Shown: positions 22,953 to 32,803, counted from the stretch's first letter. The stretch: DNA of 35,014 nucleotides from JBNKLG01 sp050292235 (GCA_050292235.1 JBNKLG010000024.1:1-35014); one strand, 5' to 3'. The notes: generated from the sequence alone by a model not told the origin. Numbers and translations are program-made.

Positions 22953-23960
22953 ATGACCACCTTTCCCCCAGCACAATACCCCTTCACCCGTATGCGACGC
23001 ATGCGCAGGGATGACTTCTCCCGCCGCCTGATGCGTGAGACCCAGCTGACCCCCAATGACCTGATCTATCCGGTGTTCGTATTGGAAGGGGAAAACCAAC
23101 GGGAGCCGGTGATTTCCATGCCCGGTGTCGAGCGCCTCAGCATCGATCTGTTGCTGAATGAGGCCCGCGAGGTCCATACCCTGGGAATACCCGCCATCGC
23201 CCTGTTCCCAGTCACACCCGCTTCGGCCAAATCCGATGATGCCCGCGAGGCCTACAACCCGGATGGCCTGGCTCAACGGGCCGCCAGGGCCTTGAAAGAG
23301 GCTGTGCCCGAACTGGGAGTCATCACCGATGTGGCCCTCGATCCCTTCACCAGCCATGGTCAGGATGGCCTTATCGACGCCAGCGGCTATGTAATGAACG
23401 ACGAGACCGTGGCCGTGCTGGTCAAGCAGGCCCTCTCTCATGCCGAAGCCGGGGCCGATGTGGTGGCCCCCTCGGACATGATGGATGGCCGCATCGGCGA
23501 CATTCGTGATGCCCTGGAGGCGGAGGGCCATATCCATACCCGCATCCTCGCCTATTCGGCCAAATACGCCTCCAGCTTCTACGGCCCCTTCCGCGACGCC
23601 GTTGGCTCTGCCGCCAATCTGGCCGGAGGCAACAAGTACAGCTATCAGCAGGACCCAGCCAACAGCGACGAAGCACTGCGTGAGATCGCCCTCGACCTGC
23701 AAGAGGGGGCGGACATGGTGATGATCAAGCCCGGCATGCCCTATCTCGACATCGTCCGCCGGGCCAAAGAGACCTTCGGCGCACCCACCTTCGTCTATCA
23801 GGTCAGCGGCGAATACGCCATGCTCATGGCCGCGGCTCAGAACGGCTGGCTGGAGGAGAAGGCCGTAATCCTGGAATCCCTGCTCAGCATCAAACGGGCC
23901 GGGGCCGACGGCATCCTTACCTATTTCGCCAAATCTGCCGCGCGGTGGCTCAATGACTGA
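22953..23960 (+). CDS. hemB: Porphobilinogen synthase (delta-aminolevulinic acid dehydratase)
   Basis: Condenses two 5-aminolevulinate molecules to porphobilinogen for haem synthesis. The two Schiff-base lysines are in YSAKYASSFYGPFRDA and MIKPGMPYLD; YQVSGEYAML follows. The metal region is DVALDPFTSHGQDG: the cysteines of zinc-type enzymes are replaced by Asp, Ala and Asp, as in the Mg-dependent Pseudomonas type. Length 335 is normal. The N terminus MRRDDFSRRLMRE fits the arm used for octamer assembly. It overlaps aroE by 8 bp, so the two are translated together. Confidence 0.97.
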   Translation: MTTFPPAQYPFTRMRRMRRDDFSRRLMRETQLTPNDLIYPVFVLEGENQREPVISMPGVERLSIDLLLNEAREVHTLGIPAIALFPVTPASAKSDDAREAYNPDGLAQRAARALKEAVPELGVITDVALDPFTSHGQDGLIDASGYVMNDETVAVLVKQALSHAEAGADVVAPSDMMDGRIGDIRDALEAEGHIHTRILAYSAKYASSFYGPFRDAVGSAANLAGGNKYSYQQDPANSDEALREIALDLQEGADMVMIKPGMPYLDIVRRAKETFGAPTFVYQVSGEYAMLMAAAQNGWLEEKAVILESLLSIKRAGADGILTYFAKSAARWLND

Positions 23961-24765
23961 TCGTTACGCCGTTATCGGCAACCCCATCGGCCACTCCAAA
24001 TCGCCCCTGATCCACAGCGCTTTTGCCAACGAGACCGGGGAGGATATCGCCTACGATCGCATTTTGGGTGAGGACTTCGCCGCCGATGCCCAAACCTTTT
24101 TTTCTGCGGGCGGCCATGGCCTCAACATCACCGTGCCCTTCAAGGAAGAGGCCTGGAAGCTGGCGGATGAACTCAGCCCCGGTGCCGAGGCCGCTCAGGC
24201 CGTCAATACCCTGATACGGCTGGAGGATGGCCGCTTGGCCGGACACAACACAGACGGGCCGGGACTGGTTCGGGATCTGACCCAGAACCATGGCCTCAAC
24301 CTGGAAGGCCAGCGCATTCTGCTGCTGGGGGCTGGAGGGGCTGTGCGTGGCGTGCTGGCCCCCCTCTTGGTCCAGCAGCCTGATTCTCTCGTGATCGCTA
24401 ACCGCACCGCCGCTAAGGCAATAGCCCTGGCCAAGACCTTTGGGGTGAGAGGTTGTGGATTGGATGCCCTGGCAGGACAGGCATTCGATCTCATCATCAA
24501 CGGCACCGCCGCTGGTCTCAGTGGCGACATCCCGCCCATTCCGGACGACTGTCTGGCCGAGGGGGGTGTCAGCTACGACATGATGTACAGCGACCAGCCC
24601 ACCGCTTTCGTCCGCTGGGGCCAGGCCCATGGCGCCCGACTGGCACTGGATGGACTGGGAATGCTGGTGGAGCAGGCGGCGGAATCCTTTTGGCTCTGGC
24701 GCGGGGTACGACCCCAAACCGCAGCCATCATCGCAACGATGCGGTGTGCACCTATGCCAGCTTGA
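23953..24765 (+). CDS. aroE: Shikimate dehydrogenase
   Basis: NADPH-dependent reduction of 3-dehydroshikimate in aromatic amino acid synthesis. Substrate binding: VIGNPIGHSKSPLIH; catalytic Lys64 in TVPFKE and Asp101 in HNTDGPGL. NADP site: LLGAGGAVRG (124-133) and NRTAAKA. C-terminal: DGLGMLVEQAA. 270 residues, normal. Its final 15 codons (24721 onward) lie in a 47-bp sequence repeated at 30291, and antisense to them is a decayed copy of the end of the carbonic-anhydrase-like gene. The aroE 3' end therefore marks the left edge of the inserted module. Confidence 0.96.
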   Translation: MTDRYAVIGNPIGHSKSPLIHSAFANETGEDIAYDRILGEDFAADAQTFFSAGGHGLNITVPFKEEAWKLADELSPGAEAAQAVNTLIRLEDGRLAGHNTDGPGLVRDLTQNHGLNLEGQRILLLGAGGAVRGVLAPLLVQQPDSLVIANRTAAKAIALAKTFGVRGCGLDALAGQAFDLIINGTAAGLSGDIPPIPDDCLAEGGVSYDMMYSDQPTAFVRWGQAHGARLALDGLGMLVEQAAESFWLWRGVRPQTAAIIATMRCAPMPA

Positions 24766-24767
24766 CG
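24721..24767. repeat. Left 47-bp direct repeat bounding the FecI-to-propeller module
   Basis: Matches 30291-30337 at 41 of 47 bases, including a 17-base perfect core (TCATCGCAACGATGCGG) and TGCCAGCTTGACG. In aroE frame it encodes the last 14 residues and stop. On the minus strand it reads VKLA-stop-VHTASLR-stop, a broken copy of the end of the carbonic-anhydrase-like protein (VKLAQEHAASLR), with CAG changed to TAG. Confidence 0.85.
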
Positions 24768-24931
24768 CGAAACAGCCCGACCTTCCCTCGCTACAAACTC
24801 TGCCCAACGGCACCATATATCACTGAAGTCACAGGAATAATTCGACAATCGGCAAGCCAATTGCGTCAAATGACCTATTGAAAAAAAAGGGGAAAACAAC
24901 GCAGAATCCCGCAGACTGATCCGGAACAATA

Positions 24932-25447
24932 ATGAAATTACCGCGCAAAGAACAGATCGATATTGCTGAGCTGTACCAGGAACACAGCAATGCCTTATAT
25001 CGCTTTATCTCCGCCAAATTGTCCTCGAGCGATGCCGCCGATTTGATGCACGATACCTTCTTGCGCGTTTTGTGTTTGGCGAATGGCTATGAACTGCGCC
25101 GCCCCCGCCCTTTCCTCTTTCGAGTTGCCCATAACCTCGTCCTGGACCACCTCAAAGCCAGTCGTTCCAGCGGTCACGATCCTTGCAATGGCGATGAACA
25201 TCTCCCTCAACAAACCCACCACATCACGCCAGAAATCTCGGTATATGACCAACAGCGCCTGAGGGTCATGCAATTGGCCATTGCTGAGCTGCCACCGCGA
25301 TGCAAAGAGGTCTTTTTACTGTACAAATTTGAGCATTGCAGCCATAAGACCATTGCAAGACGACTGGGCATATCCACCAGCATGGTGGAAAAGCATGTCA
25401 TCCGGGCACTCTCACACTGCCGGAAACGCCTGGCAGAGCTGGAATAA
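24932..25447 (+). CDS. FecI-like ECF sigma factor
   Basis: 171 residues. Sigma region 2 is IAELYQEHSNALYRFISAKL with DAADLMHDTFLRVL and FLFRVAHNLVLDHL; region 4 is LPPRCKEVFLLYKFEHCSHK followed by the helix-turn-helix TIARRLGISTSMVEKHVIRA. This is the FecI branch, which is released by a TonB receptor and FecR when ligand binds outside. GGAAC lies 5 nt before the ATG. A fecR gene follows after 68 bp and a receptor after that, the textbook order. No convincing Fur box is seen upstream. Confidence 0.93.
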   Translation: MKLPRKEQIDIAELYQEHSNALYRFISAKLSSSDAADLMHDTFLRVLCLANGYELRRPRPFLFRVAHNLVLDHLKASRSSGHDPCNGDEHLPQQTHHITPEISVYDQQRLRVMQLAIAELPPRCKEVFLLYKFEHCSHKTIARRLGISTSMVEKHVIRALSHCRKRLAELE

Positions 25448-25515
25448 TAATCATAGTTTCAATAGGTTACAAAACCCATCTGGACAAGAACCAGCATTGA
25501 ACTACAATCACGCCC

Positions 25516-26448
25516 ATGCCGGCCCATGACAGCGATCAGCCCTCTTCTTCTGCCCGAGATCAAGCTGCGGCCTGGTTTGTTCGCCAGGAGAACCATCCCC
25601 TCACCGGCCAGGAAAAAGCACTTTTCGAGCAGTGGCTGAACAGTGATCCCCTGCATCGTGAAGAATTTCAGGCTATCCAGAGGATGTGGCGGGAACTGGA
25701 TGGTCTACAGGGGCTAGCCACCCACAACAAGAAGGCCACCAAGCGCCGCTGGCCACATGCCTTGGCGGCCTCTTTGCTGATCGGCGTTTGCACCGGGCTC
25801 TTTGTCTTTCTTTACGACCCCAACAGTTACCAAACCGACAAAGGTGAACAACTCAGACTTCGTCTGGCAGACCATTCCCTCGTGCACCTGAATAGCGACA
25901 CCTCCCTTCAGGTCAAACTGACTGATGAAGAGCGTATTCTCACCTTGCATAAGGGCGAAGCCTATTTTGAGGTCAGCCACGACCCGGACAGGCCTTTCAT
26001 TGTCATCACCGCAGGCGGTCGTGCTCGCGCACTCGGCACCCGATTCAATGTTGACAACCAAGCATCCCGCGTACAGGTGACCGTGGTGGAGGGCCGGGTA
26101 AAAGTCGCTACCGAAAACGGAGATTCCCGCTTGGTTAAGGCGGAAGAGATGGTCGCTTATCCTGTTGACGGACAGGCCCTGTCGTCGATAGCGCACCCCG
26201 ATAAACATGCCCTGGCCTGGCTTGAAGGCCAGCTTTATTTTGAAGCGACGCCCCTGAGTGAGGTTGTCACGCAACTCAATCGCTATGTTGACACGCCTTT
26301 GCGCATTGCCGACCCCGAACTCAATACGCTCAAGCTCAGTGGATCCTTCCGCATCAGCCATCTTGAGGCACTGCCCAAGCTGTTGCCGCGCCTGCTGCCC
26401 GTCTCTTTGACCCGACACAACGGCTATCTTGAAATACGGCGTCAATGA
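25516..26448 (+). CDS. FecR-like anti-sigma factor / signal transducer
   Basis: 310 residues. A cytoplasmic DUF4880 domain (about 12-60, ARDQAAAWFVRQ, FEQWLNSDPLHREEF) binds the sigma factor. One membrane helix lies at about 80-100. The periplasmic FecR domain follows (GEQLRLRLADHSLVHLNSDT; GEAYFEVSHDPDRPF; ARALGTRFNV), and the C-terminal DUF4974/STN-binding part is ALAWLEGQLYFEATPLSEVV to IRRQ. It relays receptor occupancy to the ECF sigma factor across the membrane. A small hairpin (CCTTTGC/GCAAAGG, 26458-26478) lies just after it. Confidence 0.94.
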   Translation: MPAHDSDQPSSSARDQAAAWFVRQENHPLTGQEKALFEQWLNSDPLHREEFQAIQRMWRELDGLQGLATHNKKATKRRWPHALAASLLIGVCTGLFVFLYDPNSYQTDKGEQLRLRLADHSLVHLNSDTSLQVKLTDEERILTLHKGEAYFEVSHDPDRPFIVITAGGRARALGTRFNVDNQASRVQVTVVEGRVKVATENGDSRLVKAEEMVAYPVDGQALSSIAHPDKHALAWLEGQLYFEATPLSEVVTQLNRYVDTPLRIADPELNTLKLSGSFRISHLEALPKLLPRLLPVSLTRHNGYLEIRRQ

Positions 26449-26457
26449 CAAAATAAC

Positions 26458-26478
26458 CCTTTGCATGAAAGGCAAAGG
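26458..26478. terminator. Hairpin after fecR
   Basis: CCTTTGC, loop ATGAAAG, GCAAAGG: a perfect 7-bp stem 9 bases after the fecR stop. No U-tract follows, so it may be a pause, attenuation or mRNA-processing element between the regulatory genes and the receptor gene. Confidence 0.35.
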
Positions 26479-26644
26479 TCTCGATACAGCCGCAAACCCT
26501 GGCCACATTTCACGCCACCCCTCTCTCATTTCTTTTCGCTGACGTCAGGTTTCTTCTCTGTCATTCGTCTTTAGTAGCAATGGCATTTTTTTGACCAAAC
26601 CGACCTTCTCAACCCTATCCGCCCTTCATCACAGAGGAAGCACC

Positions 26645-28942
26645 GTGGCGTTTCAAAAAACAGCTCTCTTTTTGCGGCATCTCTCTTTCAAGCACAACAT
26701 GATGATTCTTGCCCTGACGCTCCCCCTTGTGGTTCAGGCAGGCGAACCAACAACATTTGACATTGGCGCACAGCCACTTGCCTCAGCCCTGCGGGCGTTT
26801 ACGGATCAATCACACAAAGATCTGCTCTATTCGACAGAGCAAGTCGAAGGGCTGCACACAAAGGGCATCCAGGGAACGTTTCAGCCAACAAAAGCACTGG
26901 ACATGCTCTTAGCCGGGTCGGGCATCTCCGTTGAGCGCCATGGCGACGCTTACCTATTGGTTCAACCGAAAGCGTCCCAAAAACAGGGCAGAGAAAAACT
27001 GGATGGGGAGTTGCTACCCACCATCACGGTAACTGCCACCCGTACCCGGCGAGACCTGCTGAATGTGCCCGCCAGTGTTTCCATTGTCACGGCAGAAGAG
27101 ATGGATCGACAGCATCTCACCAAGCCGGAAGATGCTTTGCGCACCGTACCAGGCCTTGATCTTGTCTACATAGGTGGGAACGCCTCCGCCAGCATCCCCA
27201 TTCTGCGCGGTCTGGGCCAAAGTTTTGCGGGAACGACCACCCAATCGCTACTGAATGGCGTACCCGTCGAACCCCTGTCCATCACCCGCCGTTACCTCTG
27301 GTACATGGTCGATCCCTCCACCATTGAGCGCATGGAAGTGGTACGGGGTCCCAGTTCAGTACTCTACGGGCCCAATGCAATGGGTGGTGTTATCAATGTC
27401 ATCACCAAACGGGGCAGGGGTGAACCCTTTGCCGAGGTGACTGCGGGTGCCGGCTCCCATAACGCCCATTCTCTCTCGGTAGCAGCCGGTGGTTCTGCCG
27501 GTGATCTTGATGTTTTCATCAGCGCCAGCCGTAACCAGACCGACGGCAACAAACCACTTACCGAAACCCCGGCTCCCTGGTCAGCCTGGTATCCTGCCGG
27601 CTATACCGACCTGGATGGCCGTGACAGCGAGTCCCTGAAGCTGAACACCCGACTGACGTGGTGGCTGAAAGACACCACCGATCTCTCCCTGGGCATCTAC
27701 CATTTCGATAACGACGGCGCTGTTTTGGGAGGCCACCCAAACTACCGGATCAAACAGAAAGGCACGGTCATCGATACCGCTTTCACCCATCAGTTTTCCG
27801 GCGGTCAGCAGCTCAAAACCAAACTCACCCTTTCTGAGGTATCCGCGCCCAAGCGCACTTACGATGACATCACCTGGGGCGGAACCAACCTTGATCTGGT
27901 GCTGTGGGACAAAGAGGATGAAGACTCTGTGGCTGCCGATATCCAGCTCGATCTACACCCTTTGCCAGATAACACCCTGACACTGGGTGGTTCCTGGTGG
28001 CAAGGGCAGTTCTCTACCACCGAGTATGACCCGGCCAATAGCGTGACTTGGGAAGCTCAGAACAAAAGCCGCACCTACGGTATCTTCATTCAGGACGAGC
28101 ACCGGTTCGATCGCCTGACGCTGACCCTGGGTGGCCGCTACGATGTCTACAAACATTATGATTATCAATCCAATGGGGCTGGCATTCCCGACGCCGACGA
28201 CAGTGTTTTCACCCCACGTTTTGGCTTCAGTTATCAATTCCAGGAAGGGCTTTCCCTCTATGGTTCTGCCGGAACCGCCTACATCCCCGCGCCAAACAGC
28301 CTGAAATACCGCGCCAGCCCTTTTTGGCTGAGCAACCCGGGGCTGAAGCCTGAAACCGCCACCTCATACGAACTGGGATTGAAGTTCCGCTCGGTGGACG
28401 GTCTGGTTGAAGGCAGTGCTGCGGCCTATCACACCCTCTACAAAGACAAGATCTCGGTGATGACGGTCGGAACTCAGCGCCAGTTCCAGAACCTTGGAGA
28501 GACCCAGGTTCGTGGGGTTGAGCTGGACCTGCGCTCCCATCCGGGTGATTACTGGCAACCCTTTGCCAACTATACCTATACCGATTCTGAAATCACCCAC
28601 AGCCCCTCCGATCCCACATTGGAAGGGAACCAGACCGCTAATACCCCGAAACACAAGTTCAATGTCGGACTGCTCTACGACAATCCCCAATGGATAACAG
28701 CACAGGCAACGGGGCGCTATGTTGGCGAACGCTATTTTCAAGACAACAACGAGGACAATACCCGTGTAAAGAGCCATTTCCTTGTCGATCTCAAGCTCTC
28801 CAAAACCCTGAAATCCGATCCGGGGGGAGAGTGGAGCACCAGCCTGTCTGTCGATAATATTTTTGACGAAGAAGCCTATGGATTCTGGTACGAAAAGCTG
28901 GATGGCCGCAACTATTGGCTGGAATTGACCGCCCGGTTTTGA
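26645..28942 (+). CDS. FecA-type TonB-dependent outer-membrane receptor
   Basis: About 765 residues from GTG 26645, which has AGAGGAAG 5 nt upstream; the earlier TTG at 26591 lacks this. A signal peptide spans about 1-32. An STN signalling domain covers about 36-107 (TTFDIGAQPLASALRAF), the part that talks to FecR. A TonB box with LPTITVTATR lies near 124, then the plug (VPASVSIVTAEEMDRQ, VVRGPSSVLYGPNAMGGVIN). The barrel ends in Phe (YWLELTARF). It takes up a ligand such as a siderophore, haem or another chelate; the substrate cannot be told. Its stop overlaps the next start (TGATG). Confidence 0.93.
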   Translation: MAFQKTALFLRHLSFKHNMMILALTLPLVVQAGEPTTFDIGAQPLASALRAFTDQSHKDLLYSTEQVEGLHTKGIQGTFQPTKALDMLLAGSGISVERHGDAYLLVQPKASQKQGREKLDGELLPTITVTATRTRRDLLNVPASVSIVTAEEMDRQHLTKPEDALRTVPGLDLVYIGGNASASIPILRGLGQSFAGTTTQSLLNGVPVEPLSITRRYLWYMVDPSTIERMEVVRGPSSVLYGPNAMGGVINVITKRGRGEPFAEVTAGAGSHNAHSLSVAAGGSAGDLDVFISASRNQTDGNKPLTETPAPWSAWYPAGYTDLDGRDSESLKLNTRLTWWLKDTTDLSLGIYHFDNDGAVLGGHPNYRIKQKGTVIDTAFTHQFSGGQQLKTKLTLSEVSAPKRTYDDITWGGTNLDLVLWDKEDEDSVAADIQLDLHPLPDNTLTLGGSWWQGQFSTTEYDPANSVTWEAQNKSRTYGIFIQDEHRFDRLTLTLGGRYDVYKHYDYQSNGAGIPDADDSVFTPRFGFSYQFQEGLSLYGSAGTAYIPAPNSLKYRASPFWLSNPGLKPETATSYELGLKFRSVDGLVEGSAAAYHTLYKDKISVMTVGTQRQFQNLGETQVRGVELDLRSHPGDYWQPFANYTYTDSEITHSPSDPTLEGNQTANTPKHKFNVGLLYDNPQWITAQATGRYVGERYFQDNNEDNTRVKSHFLVDLKLSKTLKSDPGGEWSTSLSVDNIFDEEAYGFWYEKLDGRNYWLELTARF

Positions 28943-30288
28943 TGTTCACGATGAAGAGTCTTATCAAACTGCTGATCCTCACCCTAATGGTATCGCCGGC
29001 CCATGCCTGTCGGCCATTCGGCTCCTACCAGTTCGCCGAGGATGCGCAGGGCGATATCTGGTTTACCGAGGGTGACAATAACGCCATTTCACGCCTGGCA
29101 CCGAATGGAAAGGTGACAGCACATCCTCTACCAACCGCCCAATCAGAGCCTGCCTCCATAGCATTATCCCCATCAGGCACCCTCTGGTTCATTGCTCTGG
29201 ATACGGCGAAAATCGGGCGCATGGAACCGGATGGGCGCATCATCGAGTATGCCGCCCAAGACGGTCACCCGGGCAATATTGTTGTCGATGCTCAGGGCGA
29301 CGCCTGGTTTACCCAAATGTCCGGCCATGAAAACGGCCATCAACACGGCAGCAAAGACAACATCGCCAAAATCGGGCGCGTTGATGCCCAGGGGCAAATA
29401 CAGAGTTACCCAGTGCCGGAAGGCTGGCCGACCAGCATTGCCATGGATGGGCGAAACCGCGTCTGGGTAACCCTGCTCGTACCTGGCATCGCCCCAGCAA
29501 AACCTAAAGGCATCCTAACCCGGCTGGAACGTAGCGGAGAGTGGCACATCATCGAACATTGGGAAAACAGCTGCCCCAACAACTTGACGCCGGACAGCCG
29601 GGGAGGGCTGGTCTTTTCCGACCATTGCAGAGGCATTCTTGGCAGAATCTCCACAGAAGCCAAATACCTCACTCAAGCGCTGCCGCCGAAAACCTATATC
29701 CAGCAAATGTCGGCAGCAGCCGATGGCACATTATGGTTTACCGGCGATGAAAAAGGACGCCTGGGACGCATCGATCCACAGGGTCGGGTCAGTTACGTCC
29801 CACGGCCAGAAAATGGCGATCAGACTATGGCCGTTCTGGCCGCCAGCAATGGCGATATCCTCTTTTCCGAGTACTATAACTACAACATCAATCGCCTGAA
29901 GCAGAGCGGTGAGTTTGTTGAACACCTCATCAATGTCGATAATCGCAAACAGGTAAGAAAGGTTCGCGATGGGGAGATCTGCCGCCTGGAATTCGCCGCC
30001 CGTATTGCCTCCAAATCGGCCATGGACCGACAACGAGCCGAGGAAGTGCGTAATGGTCACTTCAGACCTGACGGCAACGGCACAGAAAGTCTGGTTCAGA
30101 AAAAATGTTTGGTTTGTCATGATGCCCGCCGCTTATTGCTGTCACGGCGTAGCGACTGGACACCCAGCATCAATCGCATGCGCAGCTACCGGAATATACG
30201 GGGTGTCGAACCCTTGACCAAAGCAGAACGGCTCAGACTGATCAGCTATTTCAATACCTATTACGGCCTGAGTGACCCGGCACAATAG
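28942..30288 (+). CDS. Secreted Vgb-type beta-propeller with C-terminal c-type haem site
   Basis: About 448 residues. A signal peptide (MFTMKSLIKLLILTLMVSPA) ends at AHA. The body is a virginiamycin-B-lyase-like propeller with repeated blades of the pattern GxxWFTExxxxxIxRL (GDIWFTEGDNNAISRL, GTLWFIALDTAKIGRM, NIAKIGRVDAQGQIQSY, GTLWFTGDEKGRLGRID, GDILFSEYYNYNINRL). The C-terminal 90 residues carry CLVCHD (Cys389, Cys392, His393), a CxxCH haem-c site, with WTPSINRMRSY after it offering a possible axial Met. It is therefore a periplasmic propeller-cytochrome rather than a plain streptogramin lyase. ATG 28942 overlaps the receptor stop; ATG 28951 is an alternative. Its role is unknown: a ligand-processing or electron-transfer partner of the receptor is my inference. 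Confidence 0.8.
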   Translation: MFTMKSLIKLLILTLMVSPAHACRPFGSYQFAEDAQGDIWFTEGDNNAISRLAPNGKVTAHPLPTAQSEPASIALSPSGTLWFIALDTAKIGRMEPDGRIIEYAAQDGHPGNIVVDAQGDAWFTQMSGHENGHQHGSKDNIAKIGRVDAQGQIQSYPVPEGWPTSIAMDGRNRVWVTLLVPGIAPAKPKGILTRLERSGEWHIIEHWENSCPNNLTPDSRGGLVFSDHCRGILGRISTEAKYLTQALPPKTYIQQMSAAADGTLWFTGDEKGRLGRIDPQGRVSYVPRPENGDQTMAVLAASNGDILFSEYYNYNINRLKQSGEFVEHLINVDNRKQVRKVRDGEICRLEFAARIASKSAMDRQRAEEVRNGHFRPDGNGTESLVQKKCLVCHDARRLLLSRRSDWTPSINRMRSYRNIRGVEPLTKAERLRLISYFNTYYGLSDPAQ

Positions 30289-30290
30289 CC

Positions 30291-30337
30291 GCAGCAGTCA
30301 TCGCAACGATGCGGCATGCTCCTGTGCCAGCTTGACG
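30291..30337. repeat. Right 47-bp direct repeat bounding the module
   Basis: Partner of 24721-24767. Antisense it encodes the intact end of the carbonic-anhydrase-like protein (VKLAQEHAASLR-stop). In the forward aroE frame it still reads AAVIATMRHAPVPA-stop, nearly the same as the aroE end (AAIIATMRCAPMPA-stop), although no aroE lies upstream here. It begins 3 bases after the propeller-cytochrome stop. Confidence 0.85.
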
Positions 30338-30833
30338 TAGTTGTGCGCCGAGTAGCGAAGATAATCGCGCTCGTCTGAGATCAAAGGCCGCACGCGCCGT
30401 GCCGGCGAACCCAGCCAAAGATAGCCACCGTCCAATTGCTGGCCCGGCGTCACCAGACTGCCCGCCCCCAGCAGCACTTCAGCCTCCAGTTCAGCGCCGT
30501 CGAGGATGATGCTGCCCATACCAACCAGGCAGCGATCACCGATAGCACAGCCATGTAGGGTGACCTGATGGCCGACAGTCACCTCATCCCCCACGGTCAC
30601 GCCATGACCACCCGGCACATACTCACTATCGTGAATCACGTGGACCACCGAACCATCCTGAATATTGGTTCTTTCACCAATGCGAATATGATGGATATCC
30701 CCACGCAAACAGCATTGGGGCCAGACACTGCTCTCTGCGCCCAAAACCACATCACCGATCAGCAGCGCTGTAGGATCGACCCAGGCATTCTGACCCAACC
30801 GGGGTGTTCGGCCACGAAATGAGCGGATGGGAT

Positions 30834-30837
<4 letters not shown>
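30298..30837 (-). CDS. yrdA: Gamma-carbonic-anhydrase-like hexapeptide-repeat protein
   Basis: 179 residues of left-handed beta-helix. The hexapeptide repeats run from NAWVDPTALLIGDVVLG to the DGAELEAEVLLGAGSLV segment. Metal-ligand histidines are in VVHVIHD (66 and 69) and in VTVGHQVTLHGCAIGD (90 and 95), matching the gamma-carbonic-anhydrase pattern. Enterobacterial YrdA/CaiE-type proteins often show little activity, so carbonic anhydrase function is not proven. Its ATG overlaps the dusA stop by 4 bp. Its last 13 codons lie within the right direct repeat. Confidence 0.9.
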
Positions 30838-31817
<980 letters not shown>

Positions 31818-32317
31818 TTGGCGGAGATCACAAAGCGAAAGGCCATTCTCTCATGGTTCCACCCGGATCCCGTGCTTGCTGTTGGCCCGCGGGGAAAATA
31901 GCTGGCGATTGATCTCCTTCTACCACTTTTGAGTTTTTCACCTTTGGGCTTCTTATCGGGTGGTTGCTTTGGATTGCGAACTATGCGGTACCACCTGAGG
32001 TAGGAGATAGCCAGGGGATTATCAGAATCAACCCGACACAGTAGTGTTCAAGGGTAAACATTGTATCCGATTGGCTCCGCCCCCTTTGCAGCCCAATACC
32101 TACCATCCATTAGCCCATAAGTCTATAGAGCATTTCTCACAGCATCCCCCTTTGCGTTTGGGTAGGATGGTTCCCTTTTTGGTCGAAAAATCGGGGCCCT
32201 GGATCACCAGAATTGCTGTTTGGTGATTTGATTTTCCAGCTTTCGGCACAAAGGGATGGAGAGATAAAACCTATGGATTTATGAGTATGTCAAACCAGAT
32301 ATCATAGGAGAAAGCGT
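31818..32317. other. 500-bp intergenic region without a credible gene
   Basis: No ORF here has a ribosome site or recognisable product. An inverted repeat, ATCACCA - 11 bases - TGGTGAT (32203-32227), is followed by a T-rich stretch (TTGATTTT) and could be a weak terminator. The minus strand at about 31890-32010 reads as a basic peptide (YLRWYRIVRNPKQPPDKK) that might be a decayed gene end, but I cannot place it. The last 60 bases should hold the promoter of the next gene. Confidence 0.4.
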
Positions 32318-32803
32318 ATGAAAAAACAGATGCTAGCCGGATTTGTTGCTGCCACCCTGATGACGACGGCTTCTGCCGGTGTTGCCGAGAAAAAGGCCCA
32401 AAGAGAGGCCGATGAGGCAGTGACAAAGGCCACTGAGACCATGAAAACAACCTGTGGCAATGCCAATCTGAAGACCAGCATCGCATGGGACCAGATCGAT
32501 ACGGTGGCGAACAAGAATGCCGATAAGATGAAGGCTAAAAACCATGACCTTAAACAGTCCTATATTGCTGTTGGCAAACGCACCGTATCTACCCTGGAAG
32601 CGCTCACCAAAATCTGCAAGGACGATGCGGATTATAAGGCTGAAATTGCCAAAGTGGCTGAAGTGAAGGTAACGGTGAAAGAGGATTTTTCGGATTATAA
32701 GAGTGCCTTTGCCCTTGAAGGCACCAGCATCAATGTGCAAACGGGCCACTATATGGCACGAAGCGCTTCTGACTTTATGATTCGGTTGAAGAAAATCTTC
32801 TAA
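32318..32803 (+). CDS. Small secreted alpha-helical protein (161 aa)
   Basis: A clear signal peptide (MKKQMLAGFVAATLMTTASA) with AGGAGA 8 nt before the ATG. The mature part is strongly charged and helical, with many Lys and Ala (EKKAQREADEAVTKATETMK), two Cys that could form one disulfide (MKTTCGNANL, LTKICKDDADY) and a C-terminal basic-hydrophobic tail (MIRLKKIF). No catalytic or haem motif. I do not recognise the family. It heads a run of three small secreted proteins on the plus strand and may be a periplasmic stress or envelope protein, which is only inference. Confidence 0.75.
   Translation: MKKQMLAGFVAATLMTTASAGVAEKKAQREADEAVTKATETMKTTCGNANLKTSIAWDQIDTVANKNADKMKAKNHDLKQSYIAVGKRTVSTLEALTKICKDDADYKAEIAKVAEVKVTVKEDFSDYKSAFALEGTSINVQTGHYMARSASDFMIRLKKIF

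Noticed and set aside
25441..25461. Fur-box-like AT-rich sequence at the end of the ECF sigma gene
   Set aside because: Only about 12 of 19 consensus positions match, mostly in one central block; too weak to list.
28942..30288. Naming the propeller gene a streptogramin-resistance lyase (vgb)
   Set aside because: The signal peptide, CxxCH haem site and receptor linkage do not fit a cytoplasmic antibiotic lyase; only the fold is shared.
32044..32226. Plus-strand ORF (60 aa) in the gap before the small secreted-protein genes
   Set aside because: No ribosome site, unusual composition, and it ends inside an inverted repeat.
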